Below, piece by piece: positions 32,966 to 41,786 of a stretch of 49,703 bases of DNA. Under the pieces are notes generated by a model. That model saw only the letters and a list, made by a program, of their open reading frames with translations. It made no database searches and was not told where the DNA came from. Origin of the DNA: an uncultured Collinsella sp. (GTDB taxonomy: Bacteria; Actinomycetota; Coriobacteriia; Coriobacteriales; Coriobacteriaceae); NCBI GenBank assembly GCA_938045085.1, contig CALINZ010000197.1, positions 1-49,703 on the forward strand, written 5' to 3'. The translations under genes and the position numbers were made by a program. How positions within the stretch are numbered: position 1 is the first letter of the stretch; each line of letters opens with the position of its first letter.

Positions 32966-33448
32966 ATGGCAGAACCCAACATTCTTCTTACCCGCATCGA
33001 TAACCGACTGGTTCATGGTCAGGTTGCAACCCAGTGGAACTCCACCCTGGGCTCCAACCTCATCCTCGTCGCCAACGACGACGTGGCGTCCAACACCATG
33101 CGCCAGAACCTCATGAAGATGGCCGCTCCCGCCGGCGTCGCTACGCGTTTCTTCTCCCTGCAGAAGACCATCGACGTCATTGGCAAGGCGAGCCCGCGCC
33201 AGAAGATCTTCATCGTGGCCGAAACACCGGAAGACGTGCTTACGCTCGTCAAGGGCGGTGTGCCTATAAAGAAGGTAAACATCGGCAACATGCACATGTC
33301 GGAAGGAAAGCGCCAAGTCGCCACCTCCGTCGCAGTTAACGACGAGGATGTCGCTGCGTTTAAAGAGCTGCAGGAATTGGGGGTGGAGTTGGAGATCAGG
33401 CGCGTTCCGAGCACGCCTGTTGAGGACACGAGCAAGCTCTTCTCGTAA
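32966..33448 (+). CDS. PTS mannose-class EIIB (phosphorylatable)
   Basis: A 160-residue EIIB of the mannose/sorbose family. The active histidine is His17 in RIDNRLVHGQ. A family segment VLTLVKGGVPIKKVNIGNMH follows. It hands phosphate to the amino sugar moved by EIIC/EIID. GAAAGGAAG precedes the ATG. It is the evident template of the His-less paralogue at 42707. Confidence 0.93.
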   Translation: MAEPNILLTRIDNRLVHGQVATQWNSTLGSNLILVANDDVASNTMRQNLMKMAAPAGVATRFFSLQKTIDVIGKASPRQKIFIVAETPEDVLTLVKGGVPIKKVNIGNMHMSEGKRQVATSVAVNDEDVAAFKELQELGVELEIRRVPSTPVEDTSKLFS

Positions 33449-33538
33449 TCCTCGTGATCCACGTTGTCAGGAGTGAAACCCTGACGTTCTGTACGTGATA
33501 TCCAAAGTGCGTACATACATTTTGAAAGGAGGAGCAAG

Positions 33539-34339
33539 ATGGAATACTCGATCATCCAGATCGCTCTGGTCTTCGTTGTTACGTTCATCGCGGCAATCGA
33601 CCAGTTTGACTTCCTCGAGTCTCTCTATCAGCCCATCGTCACCGGCGCCGTCATCGGTCTTATCCTTGGCGACCTCAACACCGGTCTTCTCGTGGGTGGT
33701 ACCTATCAGCTCATGACGATCGGCAACATGCCGATCGGAGGCGCTCAGCCGCCTAACGCCGTCATCGGCGGCATCATGGCAGCCATTCTCGCTATCGCCA
33801 CGGGCCTCGAGCCCAACGCGGCAGTCGGCCTCGCCATTCCGTTCGCTCTGCTTGGCCAGCTTGGCGTTACCCTGGTCTTCACGCTTATGTCCCCGCTTAT
33901 GTCCACGGCCGATAACATGGCTCACAACGCGGACACCAAGGGCATCGAGCGCCTGAACTACTTCGCCATGGCTCTGCTCGGCCTGATCTTCGCTGTCGTC
34001 GTCACCCTGTTCTTCATCGCTGGCGCTACCATCGGTCAGACCATCGCTTCTGCCATCCCGACTTGGCTGCAGACCGGTCTGTCCGCTGCAGGCGGCATGA
34101 TGCGCTTCGTCGGCTTCGCCGTCCTGCTCAAGGTTATGATGAACCGCGATATGTGGGGCTTCTTCCTCATGGGCTTCGGCCTCGCGCTCATCACCGTTGC
34201 CAACGATTCGCTGGCAACCCCTGCTCTGCTCATCCTCGCTCTCATCGGCTTCGGCATCGCTTTCTGGGACTTCCAGCAGCAGACCGAGCTGAAGGGTGCA
34301 GCTGTTTCTGACGGAGGTGACTTCGAAGATGGCATCTAA
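33539..34339 (+). CDS. PTS mannose-class EIIC
   Basis: A 266-residue membrane subunit with about seven to eight hydrophobic segments. The family blocks IDQFDFLESLYQPIVTGAVIGL and GGTYQLMTIGNMPIGGAQPPN are present. With EIID it forms the sugar channel. AAAGGAGG precedes the ATG, and the gene overlaps EIID by 11 bp. The GalNAc assignment rests on the neighbouring agaS and deacetylase genes. Confidence 0.93.
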   Translation: MEYSIIQIALVFVVTFIAAIDQFDFLESLYQPIVTGAVIGLILGDLNTGLLVGGTYQLMTIGNMPIGGAQPPNAVIGGIMAAILAIATGLEPNAAVGLAIPFALLGQLGVTLVFTLMSPLMSTADNMAHNADTKGIERLNYFAMALLGLIFAVVVTLFFIAGATIGQTIASAIPTWLQTGLSAAGGMMRFVGFAVLLKVMMNRDMWGFFLMGFGLALITVANDSLATPALLILALIGFGIAFWDFQQQTELKGAAVSDGGDFEDGI

Positions 34340-35411
34340 TGAGTATGTGATCCCGGAGCACTACGAGGATCTCACTCCTGCTCCGCAGCTCGACCAGAAG
34401 ACCCTCAACAAGATGGCTTGGCGCTCCTGCTTCCTGCAGGCATCGTTCAACTACGAGCGCATGCAGGCCGCTGGCTGGCTTTACTCCATCATCCCCGGTC
34501 TGGAGAAGATCCACACCAACAAGAACGACCTCGCGGCTTCCATGAGCCACAACCTGGAGTTCTTCAACACCCACCCGTTCCTCGTCACCTTTGTTATGGG
34601 CATCGTGCTTTCGCTCGAGCAGAACAAGGTTGACATCCCCACGATCCGCGCCGTCCGCGTCGCCGCAATGGGCCCGCTCGGTGGTATCGGTGACGCCCTG
34701 TTCTGGCTGACGCTCGTGCCTATCACGGCCGGCATCACCTCCAACATGGCCATCAACGGCAACGCTGCTGCGCCGATCATCTTCCTGGTGATCTTCAACG
34801 CCGTCCAGTTCGCTCTGCGCTTCTGGCTCATGAACTGGTCCTACAAGCTTGGCACCAGCGCTATTGACGCTCTGACCGCCAACATGCAGGCCTTCACGCG
34901 TGCCGCTTCCATCATGGGCGTCTTCGTCGTCGGTTGCCTGGTCGTCACCATGGGTGGCACCCAGATCAACCTCCAGATCCCCAACGGCACCACCCGTGGC
35001 CTCTCCGCTACTACCGTGATCGTCTCCGAGAAGGAGGCCGAGAACTTCACCGGTATGGAGGGCATCGATACCGAAACCGCTGAGGCCGGTACCATCGCCA
35101 TGACCGATAAGGACGGCAACGCCCTTACCGCTTCCGATGCCGACGGCAACGCTGTCGAGTGCGGCGTCACCGATCTGGGCAACGGCATGGAGTCCGTTAC
35201 CTACGGCACCGTTACCGAGGATCCGGTCAACTTCTCTGTTGCCGACACCCTCAACACCATCGTCCCGAAGCTCGTCCCGCTTATGCTTACGCTGCTGCTT
35301 TACTACATGTTCGCTAAGCACAGCTGGACCCCGACCAAGGGCATTCTCCTGCTCTTCGTCCTTGGCATCCTGGGCGCTGGCCCGCTTGGTCTCTGGCCGA
35401 GCATCTGGTAA
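34329..35411 (+). CDS. PTS mannose-class EIID with an enlarged external loop
   Basis: A 360-residue membrane subunit; the family is usually 270-300. The N-terminal half is typical (WRSCFLQASFNYERMQAAGW, MGPLGGIGDALFW). Between INLQIPNG (about 219) and TLNTIVPKLVPLMLTLLLYY (about 313) lies an extra stretch of roughly 70 residues, rich in Asp, Gly and Thr with beta-like repeats, predicted outside the cell. The start at 34329 (GGAGGTG upstream) fits the family better than 34296. Confidence 0.9.
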   Translation: MASNEYVIPEHYEDLTPAPQLDQKTLNKMAWRSCFLQASFNYERMQAAGWLYSIIPGLEKIHTNKNDLAASMSHNLEFFNTHPFLVTFVMGIVLSLEQNKVDIPTIRAVRVAAMGPLGGIGDALFWLTLVPITAGITSNMAINGNAAAPIIFLVIFNAVQFALRFWLMNWSYKLGTSAIDALTANMQAFTRAASIMGVFVVGCLVVTMGGTQINLQIPNGTTRGLSATTVIVSEKEAENFTGMEGIDTETAEAGTIAMTDKDGNALTASDADGNAVECGVTDLGNGMESVTYGTVTEDPVNFSVADTLNTIVPKLVPLMLTLLLYYMFAKHSWTPTKGILLLFVLGILGAGPLGLWPSIW

Positions 35412-35477
35412 GGCTCTAGCTTGAGGGGTGTGTCCCTACGCGGCTCACACCCCGACCCCTTAAGCCATGTGTATGTT

Positions 35478-35516
35478 AAAAGCCGCGTGCTCGAAAGAGC
35501 GCGCGGCTTTTGTTTT
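35478..35516 (+). terminator. terminator after the PTS operon
   Basis: AAAAGCCGCGTGCTC pairs with GAGCGCGCGGCTTTT (one G-U pair) around GAAA, then TGTTTTCTT. Confidence 0.88.
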
Positions 35517-35596
35517 CTTGATGATTCGGGTGTGGCGGACAGATAATGCTAAACACCCTAGGTAGTTAGCCGAATTCGAGCAAAAGGGAGGATAGG

Positions 35597-36328
35597 ATGG
35601 CGATCGGAGCGCGTAAGCAGCCGCTGTACGATCAGCTGGTCGATATTCTGACCGAAAAGATCGACCATGAATATCGCGCCGGTGACATGATTCCTTCCGA
35701 GCGCGAACTTTCGGAGCGCTATGGTCTCTCGCGCACTACGGTACGCCTGGCTCTGCAGGAACTGGAGCGTTTAGGACTGGTGGTTCGGCAGCACGGTCGC
35801 GGTACCTTTGTGACCGACCGTTCGGCAAAGGCAACCAATCTTATGCAGTCCTACAGCTTTACCGAGCAGATGCGCGCGATGGGTCGCGACCCCGAGACCA
35901 CGATTCTCGAGTTTTGCGAGATGGAGGCCGATAAAAATCTGGCCGAGCATATGGGATTGCGTATAGGTGATCGCATTTTTAAGCTTAAGCGCCTTCGTTC
36001 TGCCGACAACATGCCCATGATGGTCGAACGCAGCTATCTACCAGTTCGTCAATTTCTGTCCCTAAAGCGACCGCTGCTGGAGCGTAAGCCGCTTTACGAT
36101 GTGATTGAGCAAGACTTTCAGCAAAAGATACGCGTGGCCGAAGAGGAGTTCTATGCGAGCATAGCCCGTCCCACCGACGCCCACCTTTTGGGAATTGTCG
36201 AGGGCTCGCCTGTGCTCGATTTGGTCAGGACTACGTATAACGAGTCAAACGAGGTTGTGGAGTATACACTCTCGGTTGCTCGTGCCGATCAGTTTAAATA
36301 CAAGGTTTACCACCAGCGTAGCGACTAG
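35597..36328 (+). CDS. GntR/HutC-family regulator, NagR/DasR-like
   Basis: A 243-residue repressor: winged helix (about 8-75, with SERELSERYGLSRTTVRLALQELERLGLVVRQHGRGTFV) plus a UTRA domain with the contact segment MMVERSYLPVRQF. This is the architecture of the amino-sugar regulators NagR and DasR. Its gene lies between two promoters that share a TGGT-TACT-ACCA palindrome, the expected operator type, so it probably represses the PTS operon and agaS until a phosphorylated amino sugar is present. AAGGGAGG precedes the ATG. Confidence 0.87.
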   Translation: MAIGARKQPLYDQLVDILTEKIDHEYRAGDMIPSERELSERYGLSRTTVRLALQELERLGLVVRQHGRGTFVTDRSAKATNLMQSYSFTEQMRAMGRDPETTILEFCEMEADKNLAEHMGLRIGDRIFKLKRLRSADNMPMMVERSYLPVRQFLSLKRPLLERKPLYDVIEQDFQQKIRVAEEEFYASIARPTDAHLLGIVEGSPVLDLVRTTYNESNEVVEYTLSVARADQFKYKVYHQRSD

Positions 36329-36367
36329 TGTTCGCATCGTATCCATATGATGATTCTTTGCATTTAA

Positions 36368-36403
36368 CTGGTTACTACCAGATAACCAACTGAAGTGTAT
36401 AAT
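36368..36403 (+). promoter_or_regulatory. agaS promoter with GntR operator
   Basis: The perfect palindrome CTGGTTACTACCAG (36368-36381) lies 16 bp upstream of TATAAT (36398-36403) and covers the -35 position, so a bound repressor would block polymerase. The -35 itself (CTACCA) is poor. The site is nearly identical to that at 32075. Confidence 0.68.
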
Positions 36404-36442
36404 TGCACGTCAGAGGATTACTTCTAGAGAGAGGTATTAGAA

Positions 36443-37609
36443 ATGTTCGAGAAGAGTGTCGAGGAGCTCACCGAGCTCGGCGCCCAGATCACCACGGCCG
36501 AGATTGCTCAGCAGCCCGAGCTTTGGCGTGATACGCTCAACATCTATCGCGAGAACAAGGAGGCCATCGAGGCCTTCCTGGCCGAGGCTCGCGCTATGGG
36601 CGAGGGCCGTCTGTCCGTTGTCTTCACCGGTGCCGGTACGTCCGACTACGTTGGCGATACCTGCGCCCCGTACCTGCGTCACGCTGGCAACACTGATCTC
36701 TACGACTTTAAGCCCATCGCCACGACCGACATCGTGAGCGCCCCGCGCGACTTCCTACGCGCCGAGGATCCCACGCTCGTGGTTTCCTTTGCCCGCTCTG
36801 GCAACAGCCCCGAGAGCCTTGCCGCCGTTGCCGTTGCCAAGGAGCTCGTCCACAACGTCAAGTTCCTCAACATCACCTGCGCTCCCGAGGGCAAGCTCGC
36901 CGTCGAGTCTGCCGATGATCCCAACGCGCTGACGCTGCTCATTCCGCGCGCCAACGACAAGGGCTTCGCCATGACCGGTTCTTATTCCTGCATGACCCTG
37001 CTCTCCACCCTTATTTTTGACACTGCCTCTGACGAGCAGAAGGCCGAGTGGGTCGAGACCATCGCCAAGATGGGCGAGGAGGTCATCTCCCGTGAGCCCG
37101 AGATCGCCGATTACCTGGCTGGCGACTTCAACCGCGTGACCTACTTGGGTTCTGGCTCCTTCGGTGGCCTTGCCCAGGAGAGCCAGCTCAAGATCCTTGA
37201 GCTCGCTCACGGTCTGGTCGCTACTTCCTACGACACCTCCATGGGCTATCGTCACGGACCTAAGTCCTTCGTCGACGATAAGACGCTCGTCTTCGTGTTC
37301 GTCAACAACGACGCCTACACCCGTCAGTACGACATCGACATCCTCAACGAGATCGGTGGCGACGAGATCGCTCAGCACACCATCGCCGTTCAGCAGGAAG
37401 GTGCCACCGTCTACGAGGGCGAGTCCTTCACCTTTAAGGGCTACGAGGCACTTCCCGAGGGCTACCTTGCTCTGCCGTTCGTGATGTTTGCCCAGGCTAT
37501 CAGCCTGCTCAACTCCGTGCGCGTGGGCAACACGCCCGACACGCCGAGCCCCACTGGCACGGTCAACCGCGTGGTTAAGGGCGTGACGATTCACCCCTTC
37601 ACCGCTTAA
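36443..37609 (+). CDS. agaS: AgaS-type SIS-domain deaminase/isomerase
   Basis: A 388-residue protein with two sugar-isomerase (SIS) domains. The first holds FTGAGTSDYVGD and VSFARSGNSPES; the second has YLGSGSFGGLAQESQLKILEL. The C-terminal SPTGTVNRVVKGVTIHPF is characteristic of the AgaS group, which deaminates galactosamine-6-P to tagatose-6-P, in contrast to NagB. It is under its own operator-bearing promoter. The GlmS-like group is excluded by the lack of a glutaminase domain. Confidence 0.88.
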   Translation: MFEKSVEELTELGAQITTAEIAQQPELWRDTLNIYRENKEAIEAFLAEARAMGEGRLSVVFTGAGTSDYVGDTCAPYLRHAGNTDLYDFKPIATTDIVSAPRDFLRAEDPTLVVSFARSGNSPESLAAVAVAKELVHNVKFLNITCAPEGKLAVESADDPNALTLLIPRANDKGFAMTGSYSCMTLLSTLIFDTASDEQKAEWVETIAKMGEEVISREPEIADYLAGDFNRVTYLGSGSFGGLAQESQLKILELAHGLVATSYDTSMGYRHGPKSFVDDKTLVFVFVNNDAYTRQYDIDILNEIGGDEIAQHTIAVQQEGATVYEGESFTFKGYEALPEGYLALPFVMFAQAISLLNSVRVGNTPDTPSPTGTVNRVVKGVTIHPFTA

Positions 37610-37627
37610 TCGCGTCCCCCTGTAAGG

Positions 37628-37664
37628 GCGCCCGTCCGCTCATAACGGCGGGCGGGCGCTTTTT
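37628..37664 (+). terminator. terminator after agaS
   Basis: GCGCCCGTCCGC pairs with GCGGGCGGGCGC (one G-U pair) and TTTTTG follows. Confidence 0.82.
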
Positions 37665-37726
37665 GTTTTACGTGAGCTGGGTATAAGCATCACCACAGTC
37701 AACTGCTTTAGAAGCGAGGAGTGCAT

Positions 37727-38896
37727 ATGAGCACGTACGCAATTAAGGCTGACAAGTTCTTCTTGCCGGCAGGCCCGCAACTGGGCGGCTATCTTATGGT
37801 CGAGGATGGCGTCTTTGGCGCCTGGCAGGCCGACGAGCCCTCTTGCGAGATTAAGGACTACACGGGATCGTGGATCGCACCGGGTATGGTCGATACTCAC
37901 ATCCATGGCTTCTACAACCACTCAACTACCGATAACGATCCCGAGGGCATCGATATCAGCTCGACCGAGCTCGCCCGTCGCGGTACCACCAGCTGGCTGC
38001 CCACGACGTTCACCGATGGCGTCGAGCAGATCAAGGACGCCTGCGCCGCCATCGCTCAGGCGGACGAGGGTCGCGGCCCCGACTTCTGCGGTGCCCGCAT
38101 TCAGGGCATCTACCTGGAAGGCCCCTTCTTTACCATGAAGCACGTGGGTGCGCAGAACCCCGCTTACCTGATCGATCCCTCCGAGGAGGTCTTCGATCAG
38201 TGGCAGGAGGCTGCGGGTGGTCGCATCGTTAAGAGCGCCATGGCGGCCGAGCGCGACGGTGCCGCTGCTTATGCGGCTGCTCTGAATGCCAAGGGTGTGG
38301 TGACCAGCATCGGTCACTCCGACGCCACCTACGATGAGTGCATCGCCGCCATCAACGCCGGTGCCAGCTGCTTTACGCATACCTATAACGGTCAGCGCGG
38401 GCTGCATCACCGTGAGCCCGGTGTCGTGGGCGCTGCCATGTCCACGCCCGAGACCTACGCCGAGATCATCTGTGACGGCAAGCACGTTAACCCTGCCGCC
38501 ATCAAGGCGCTGCTGCAGGCAAAGGGCTGGCAACACACGGTGCTCATCACTGACTGCCTGGGTTGCGGCGGCATGCCCGAGGGCAGCTACACCAGTGGTG
38601 GCATGGACGTCATCATGAAGGACAACCTGTGCTGGCTCGCCGACGGCAAGAGCATTGCTGGCTCGGTGCTCACGCTTGCCCAGGGCGTCAAGAACATCGT
38701 CGACTGGGGCATCGCCAGCGCCGATATCGCCATTCGTATGGCAACCGAGGTGCCGGCACGCTCCGCGCACATCGAGGATAAGTGCGGCAGCATCATGCCG
38801 GGTCGCGACGCCGACTTTGTCGTGTTCGACCATGAGCTTACCCTCGTCGAGACGTATGTTGGCGGCCAGAGCGTCGGCAACGCCTTTACCGAGTAA
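37727..38896 (+). CDS. N-acetylhexosamine-6-phosphate deacetylase (NagA/AgaA family)
   Basis: A 389-residue amidohydrolase that removes acetate from GalNAc-6-P or GlcNAc-6-P. His58-x-His60 in DTHIHG and Glu in YLEGPF are metal-site residues; THTYNGQRGLHHREPG and ITDCLG match the substrate and catalytic Asp regions. NagA more often reads N-A-M after the His and D-A-M near the Asp, so the pocket differs somewhat. GCGAGGA precedes the ATG. The GalNAc preference is inferred from agaS and lacC. Confidence 0.9.
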   Translation: MSTYAIKADKFFLPAGPQLGGYLMVEDGVFGAWQADEPSCEIKDYTGSWIAPGMVDTHIHGFYNHSTTDNDPEGIDISSTELARRGTTSWLPTTFTDGVEQIKDACAAIAQADEGRGPDFCGARIQGIYLEGPFFTMKHVGAQNPAYLIDPSEEVFDQWQEAAGGRIVKSAMAAERDGAAAYAAALNAKGVVTSIGHSDATYDECIAAINAGASCFTHTYNGQRGLHHREPGVVGAAMSTPETYAEIICDGKHVNPAAIKALLQAKGWQHTVLITDCLGCGGMPEGSYTSGGMDVIMKDNLCWLADGKSIAGSVLTLAQGVKNIVDWGIASADIAIRMATEVPARSAHIEDKCGSIMPGRDADFVVFDHELTLVETYVGGQSVGNAFTE

Positions 38897-38904
38897 CGAT
38901 AGAA

Positions 38905-38941
38905 AAAGACGGCGGGCCCGAATCTGCTCGGACCCGCCGTA
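38905..38941 (-). terminator. terminator of the flavodoxin-like gene
   Basis: ACGGCGGGCCCGA / TCGGACCCGCCGT (one G-U pair) with an A-run on its left, which becomes the T-run on the minus strand. It also lies between convergent genes. Confidence 0.75.
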
Positions 38942-38971
38942 TGGGTTAAACGCTCAAAAGCACCTTCACAG

Positions 38972-39556
38972 TTACAGCTTGTTAGCGATCTTCTTTGCCG
39001 TGCGCTTGACGCCGGCCACCAGGCCTCCTGCAGGATGCTCCTTCTCGTATGCTAGACGCTTCTCGCGCTTGGCGTACTCTTCGACGATGATATCGCCATA
39101 TTCGTCTTCGATCTTATCGAAGAAGTCGACGGCGCCCTTAATTTCCTCAGCGGTTGGGTGTCCCTTTTGGACACCGCCGGCGAGTTTGAACGGCCCCCAC
39201 GTATCAAAGCCGGGGCAGCCGTAGACACCCATAAAGATGGCCTGCCTCATGCGGCAGATGCCATCGATATCCTTGCCGTACCACTTGTTTTTGCCACCGT
39301 AGGTCATAAGGCCAAACACCTTGTCCTGCGGCTGCAGCACGTTCGTGAGCACTCGTGCCATGTCCTTGTCGATCTCGGAGTAATAGATGCCCGTGGCGAC
39401 GCCAATCAGATGGTATTCGTGCAGGTCGGGGTACTCGTTTTTGCCAAGCGCCTTGACGTCGAGGGTATCGATCTCGGGGTGTGCCTCGACGATGGCGTCC
39501 ACGAGCTTTTTCGTATTGCCGTGATGGCGCGAGGCGTAGAGGATGATGGTTCGCAT
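38972..39556 (-). CDS. flavodoxin-like protein
   Basis: A 194-residue protein of the flavodoxin family. The FMN phosphate loop is ASRHHGNTKKLV (residues about 8-19); the later YGGKNKWYGKD lies where the isoalloxazine loop is expected. The C-terminus is a basic helix. It is transcribed against the amino-sugar genes and splits the nagA and lacX genes, so it is probably an independent insertion in the locus. AAAGG lies upstream of the ATG at 39556. Electron partner unknown. Confidence 0.85.
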   Translation of the reverse strand: MRTIILYASRHHGNTKKLVDAIVEAHPEIDTLDVKALGKNEYPDLHEYHLIGVATGIYYSEIDKDMARVLTNVLQPQDKVFGLMTYGGKNKWYGKDIDGICRMRQAIFMGVYGCPGFDTWGPFKLAGGVQKGHPTAEEIKGAVDFFDKIEDEYGDIIVEEYAKREKRLAYEKEHPAGGLVAGVKRTAKKIANKL

Positions 39557-39712
39557 AAGAAGGCCTTTCAGCTGTAATTGCATCAATGTCTGTATGGTAC
39601 CCCGTTACATGGCTGGGATACCGGACGCATCGATGAACGTGCGGGTTTGTCCTTTGGTTAGGGCCGAGACGGGTACTTGCGAGCAAAAAGCAGTTGTTCG
39701 AAAGGATGGGCA

Positions 39713-40594
39713 ATGGAATACGCTCTCTCCAACGATTCGATTTCTATTAAGGTGTCCACGGCTGGTGGTTCGTTTACCTCGATTGAGGCCGGAGGTCGCG
39801 AGTATCTGTGGCAGCGCGATCCCGCCGTGTGGTCCGGCCAGGCACCGATTTGCTTCCCGATTTGCGGAGGCTTGCGCGATAACAACGCCATGACGTTTGC
39901 CGGGCATCATGTAAAGCTCGCTCGCCATGGGTTTGCGCGCAAACAGGAGTGGAAGCTGCTGAGCCAGAGCGAGAGCGAGCTGGCGATGTGCCTGGCTTCG
40001 GAGGATAACGCAGCGCTGCTGAGCGATTATCCGTATCCGTTTAAGCTCGTCGCCCGCTATACGCTCGAGGACGCTGCCGTGCGTGTCTCCTATGAAGTGA
40101 CCAACGAGGGCGCCGAGGACATGCCGTTCTTTATCGGTGGACACCCCGGCTTTAGGTGCCCGCTCGACGAGGGCGAGGCCTATACGGACTACGAGTTGCG
40201 CTTCGAGAAAGACGAGGCAGCGGAGCTTTGCACCGCCGTACCCTCGACCGGATTGATTGATGTAGCTAACCGCTCCAAGAACCCCATGGTGGGAAAGACG
40301 CTGCCCCTATCGCACGAGCTCTTCGATTTCGCGGAGACCATCTTTGACGTGCTCGAGAGCCGTCAGGTCACGCTTTCCAAGAAGGGCGAGGACAAGGGCG
40401 TCCGCCTGAGCTTCGAGGGCTTTCCGTATCTCATTGTGTGGAGCAAGCCCGAGGGCGATTTTGTGGCAGTTGAACCCTGGGGCGGCCTTTCGACCTGCTC
40501 CGATGAGGACGACGTGCTTGAGCACAAGCGCGGCTGTCTTATCGCCAAGCCCAAAGAAACCATCGTGCGCTCGTTCACGATCGAGATTCTGTAG
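39713..40594 (+). CDS. LacX-like aldose 1-epimerase family protein
   Basis: A 293-residue galactose-mutarotase-like beta-sandwich. The motifs CFPICGGLRDNNAM, RHGFAR and GGHPGFRCPL are those of the LacX/YeaD-type branch, with the catalytic His and Glu in GGHPGF and VAVEPWGG. LacX homologues sit in tagatose-6-P pathway operons of lactococci, matching the lacC gene 59 bp downstream. It would interconvert anomers of a sugar phosphate. CGAAAGGATGG precedes the ATG. Confidence 0.85.
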   Translation: MEYALSNDSISIKVSTAGGSFTSIEAGGREYLWQRDPAVWSGQAPICFPICGGLRDNNAMTFAGHHVKLARHGFARKQEWKLLSQSESELAMCLASEDNAALLSDYPYPFKLVARYTLEDAAVRVSYEVTNEGAEDMPFFIGGHPGFRCPLDEGEAYTDYELRFEKDEAAELCTAVPSTGLIDVANRSKNPMVGKTLPLSHELFDFAETIFDVLESRQVTLSKKGEDKGVRLSFEGFPYLIVWSKPEGDFVAVEPWGGLSTCSDEDDVLEHKRGCLIAKPKETIVRSFTIEIL

Positions 40595-40653
40595 TCGCGT
40601 GTAGCCAATTCGTTTTGCAAGGCATAAGGAGCCTGCGAGATAAGGAGCTAGAA

Positions 40654-41589
40654 ATGATCCTCACCGTTACGATGAACCCGTCCGTCGATACGCGCTATCA
40701 GCTCGATGAGCTCGTCATTGACGACGTAAACCGTGTGACGCCCGAAAAGACCGCCGGCGGCAAGGGCCTTAACGTAGCCCGCGTCCTTGGTCAGCTGGGC
40801 GACGACGTTGTGGCAACCGGCCTGCTTGGTGGTCATATGGGCGCCTATATGGCCGAGCTCATGGATGCCAATGGCATTAAGAATGATTTTGTGCCCATCA
40901 AGGGTGAGACCCGCATCTGCCTTAACATCCTTCATGCCGGTAACCAGACCGAGCTGCTCGAGAGCGGCCCGACGATTGCCCCCGAGGAGCTCGATGCCTT
41001 TACCGCCAAGTTTACCGAGCTTGCGAGCAAGGCCGACGTTGTCACCATCTCGGGTTCGCTGCCCCGCGGTGTCGAGGCAGACTACTATGCCAAGATCACG
41101 GGCATTGCCGAGAACGCCGGCGCCAAGGTGCTGCTCGATACCTCGGGCGCTTCGCTCGAGGCCGCCCTTAAGTCCGAAATTAAGCCCGAGCTGGTCAAGC
41201 CTAATCTGACCGAGATCAACGGCCTTCTGGGCACGAGCTTTACCACCGACGATGTGGACGAGCTCCGCGCCGCGCTCGCCTCTGATGCCCGCTTCTCCGA
41301 TATCCCCTGGGTCGTCGTGTCCATGGGTGCTGCCGGCTCCGTTGGCTTCCACAATGGCCGTGCGTTCCGCGCAAAGACGCCCGATATCCCTGCCGTTAAC
41401 GCCACGGGCTCTGGTGACTCCACTATCGCAGGCTTCGCGCATGCCATCGCTGCCGGCGCAGACGACGAGACGGTGCTGCGTACCGCCAACACCTGCGGCA
41501 AGCTCAACGCCATGGATCCCATGACCGGCCATCTGGTCATGGACCGTTGGGACGAGGTCTACAACGGCGTTGTCGTGACCGAGCTGTAA
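40654..41589 (+). CDS. lacC: tagatose-6-phosphate kinase (LacC-like PfkB kinase)
   Basis: A 311-residue PfkB-fold kinase. N-terminal TMNPSVDTRYQLDEL and AGGKGLNVARVLGQLG are the LacC/1-phosphofructokinase signature; the C-terminal ATGSGDSTIAGF contains the catalytic Asp. It would make tagatose-1,6-bisphosphate from tagatose-6-P. The alternative is 1-phosphofructokinase, but the AgaS and LacX context favours LacC. AAGGAG precedes the ATG. The aldolase for the product is missing here. Confidence 0.82.
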   Translation: MILTVTMNPSVDTRYQLDELVIDDVNRVTPEKTAGGKGLNVARVLGQLGDDVVATGLLGGHMGAYMAELMDANGIKNDFVPIKGETRICLNILHAGNQTELLESGPTIAPEELDAFTAKFTELASKADVVTISGSLPRGVEADYYAKITGIAENAGAKVLLDTSGASLEAALKSEIKPELVKPNLTEINGLLGTSFTTDDVDELRAALASDARFSDIPWVVVSMGAAGSVGFHNGRAFRAKTPDIPAVNATGSGDSTIAGFAHAIAAGADDETVLRTANTCGKLNAMDPMTGHLVMDRWDEVYNGVVVTEL

Positions 41590-41628
41590 GAGTTTGGGTG
41601 ACGGCCCCGGCATCGCTTGCTAGCTCCT

Positions 41629-41754
41629 GTCGACGATAAGTGCAGTAGCATTATGCCGGGGCGCGACGCCGACACTGTCGTGTTCAATCCCGACCTTACC
41701 CTGGTCGAGACGTATGTGGGTGGCAAGAGCGTCGGCAATGCGTTTGCCGAGTAG
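41629..41754 (+). pseudogene. 3' remnant of a second nagA-type deacetylase gene
   Basis: Translation gives DDKCSSIMPGRDADTVVF...LTLVETYVGGKSVGNAF and a stop, nearly the same as the last 40 residues of the deacetylase at 37727 (DKCGSIMPGRDAD, LTLVETYVGGQSVGNAF). Nothing upstream matches the rest of the gene, and there is no start codon with a ribosome site. It marks a deleted or recombined second copy between lacC and the YhcH-family gene. Confidence 0.85.
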
Positions 41755-41786
41755 CCGCCAAAGAAACGATCCGAGAGGGGATTTAG

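Noticed and set aside
41590..41754. Sequencing frameshift in an intact nagA
   Set aside because: No other part of a deacetylase gene is present in any frame upstream, because lacC ends 39 bp before the fragment.
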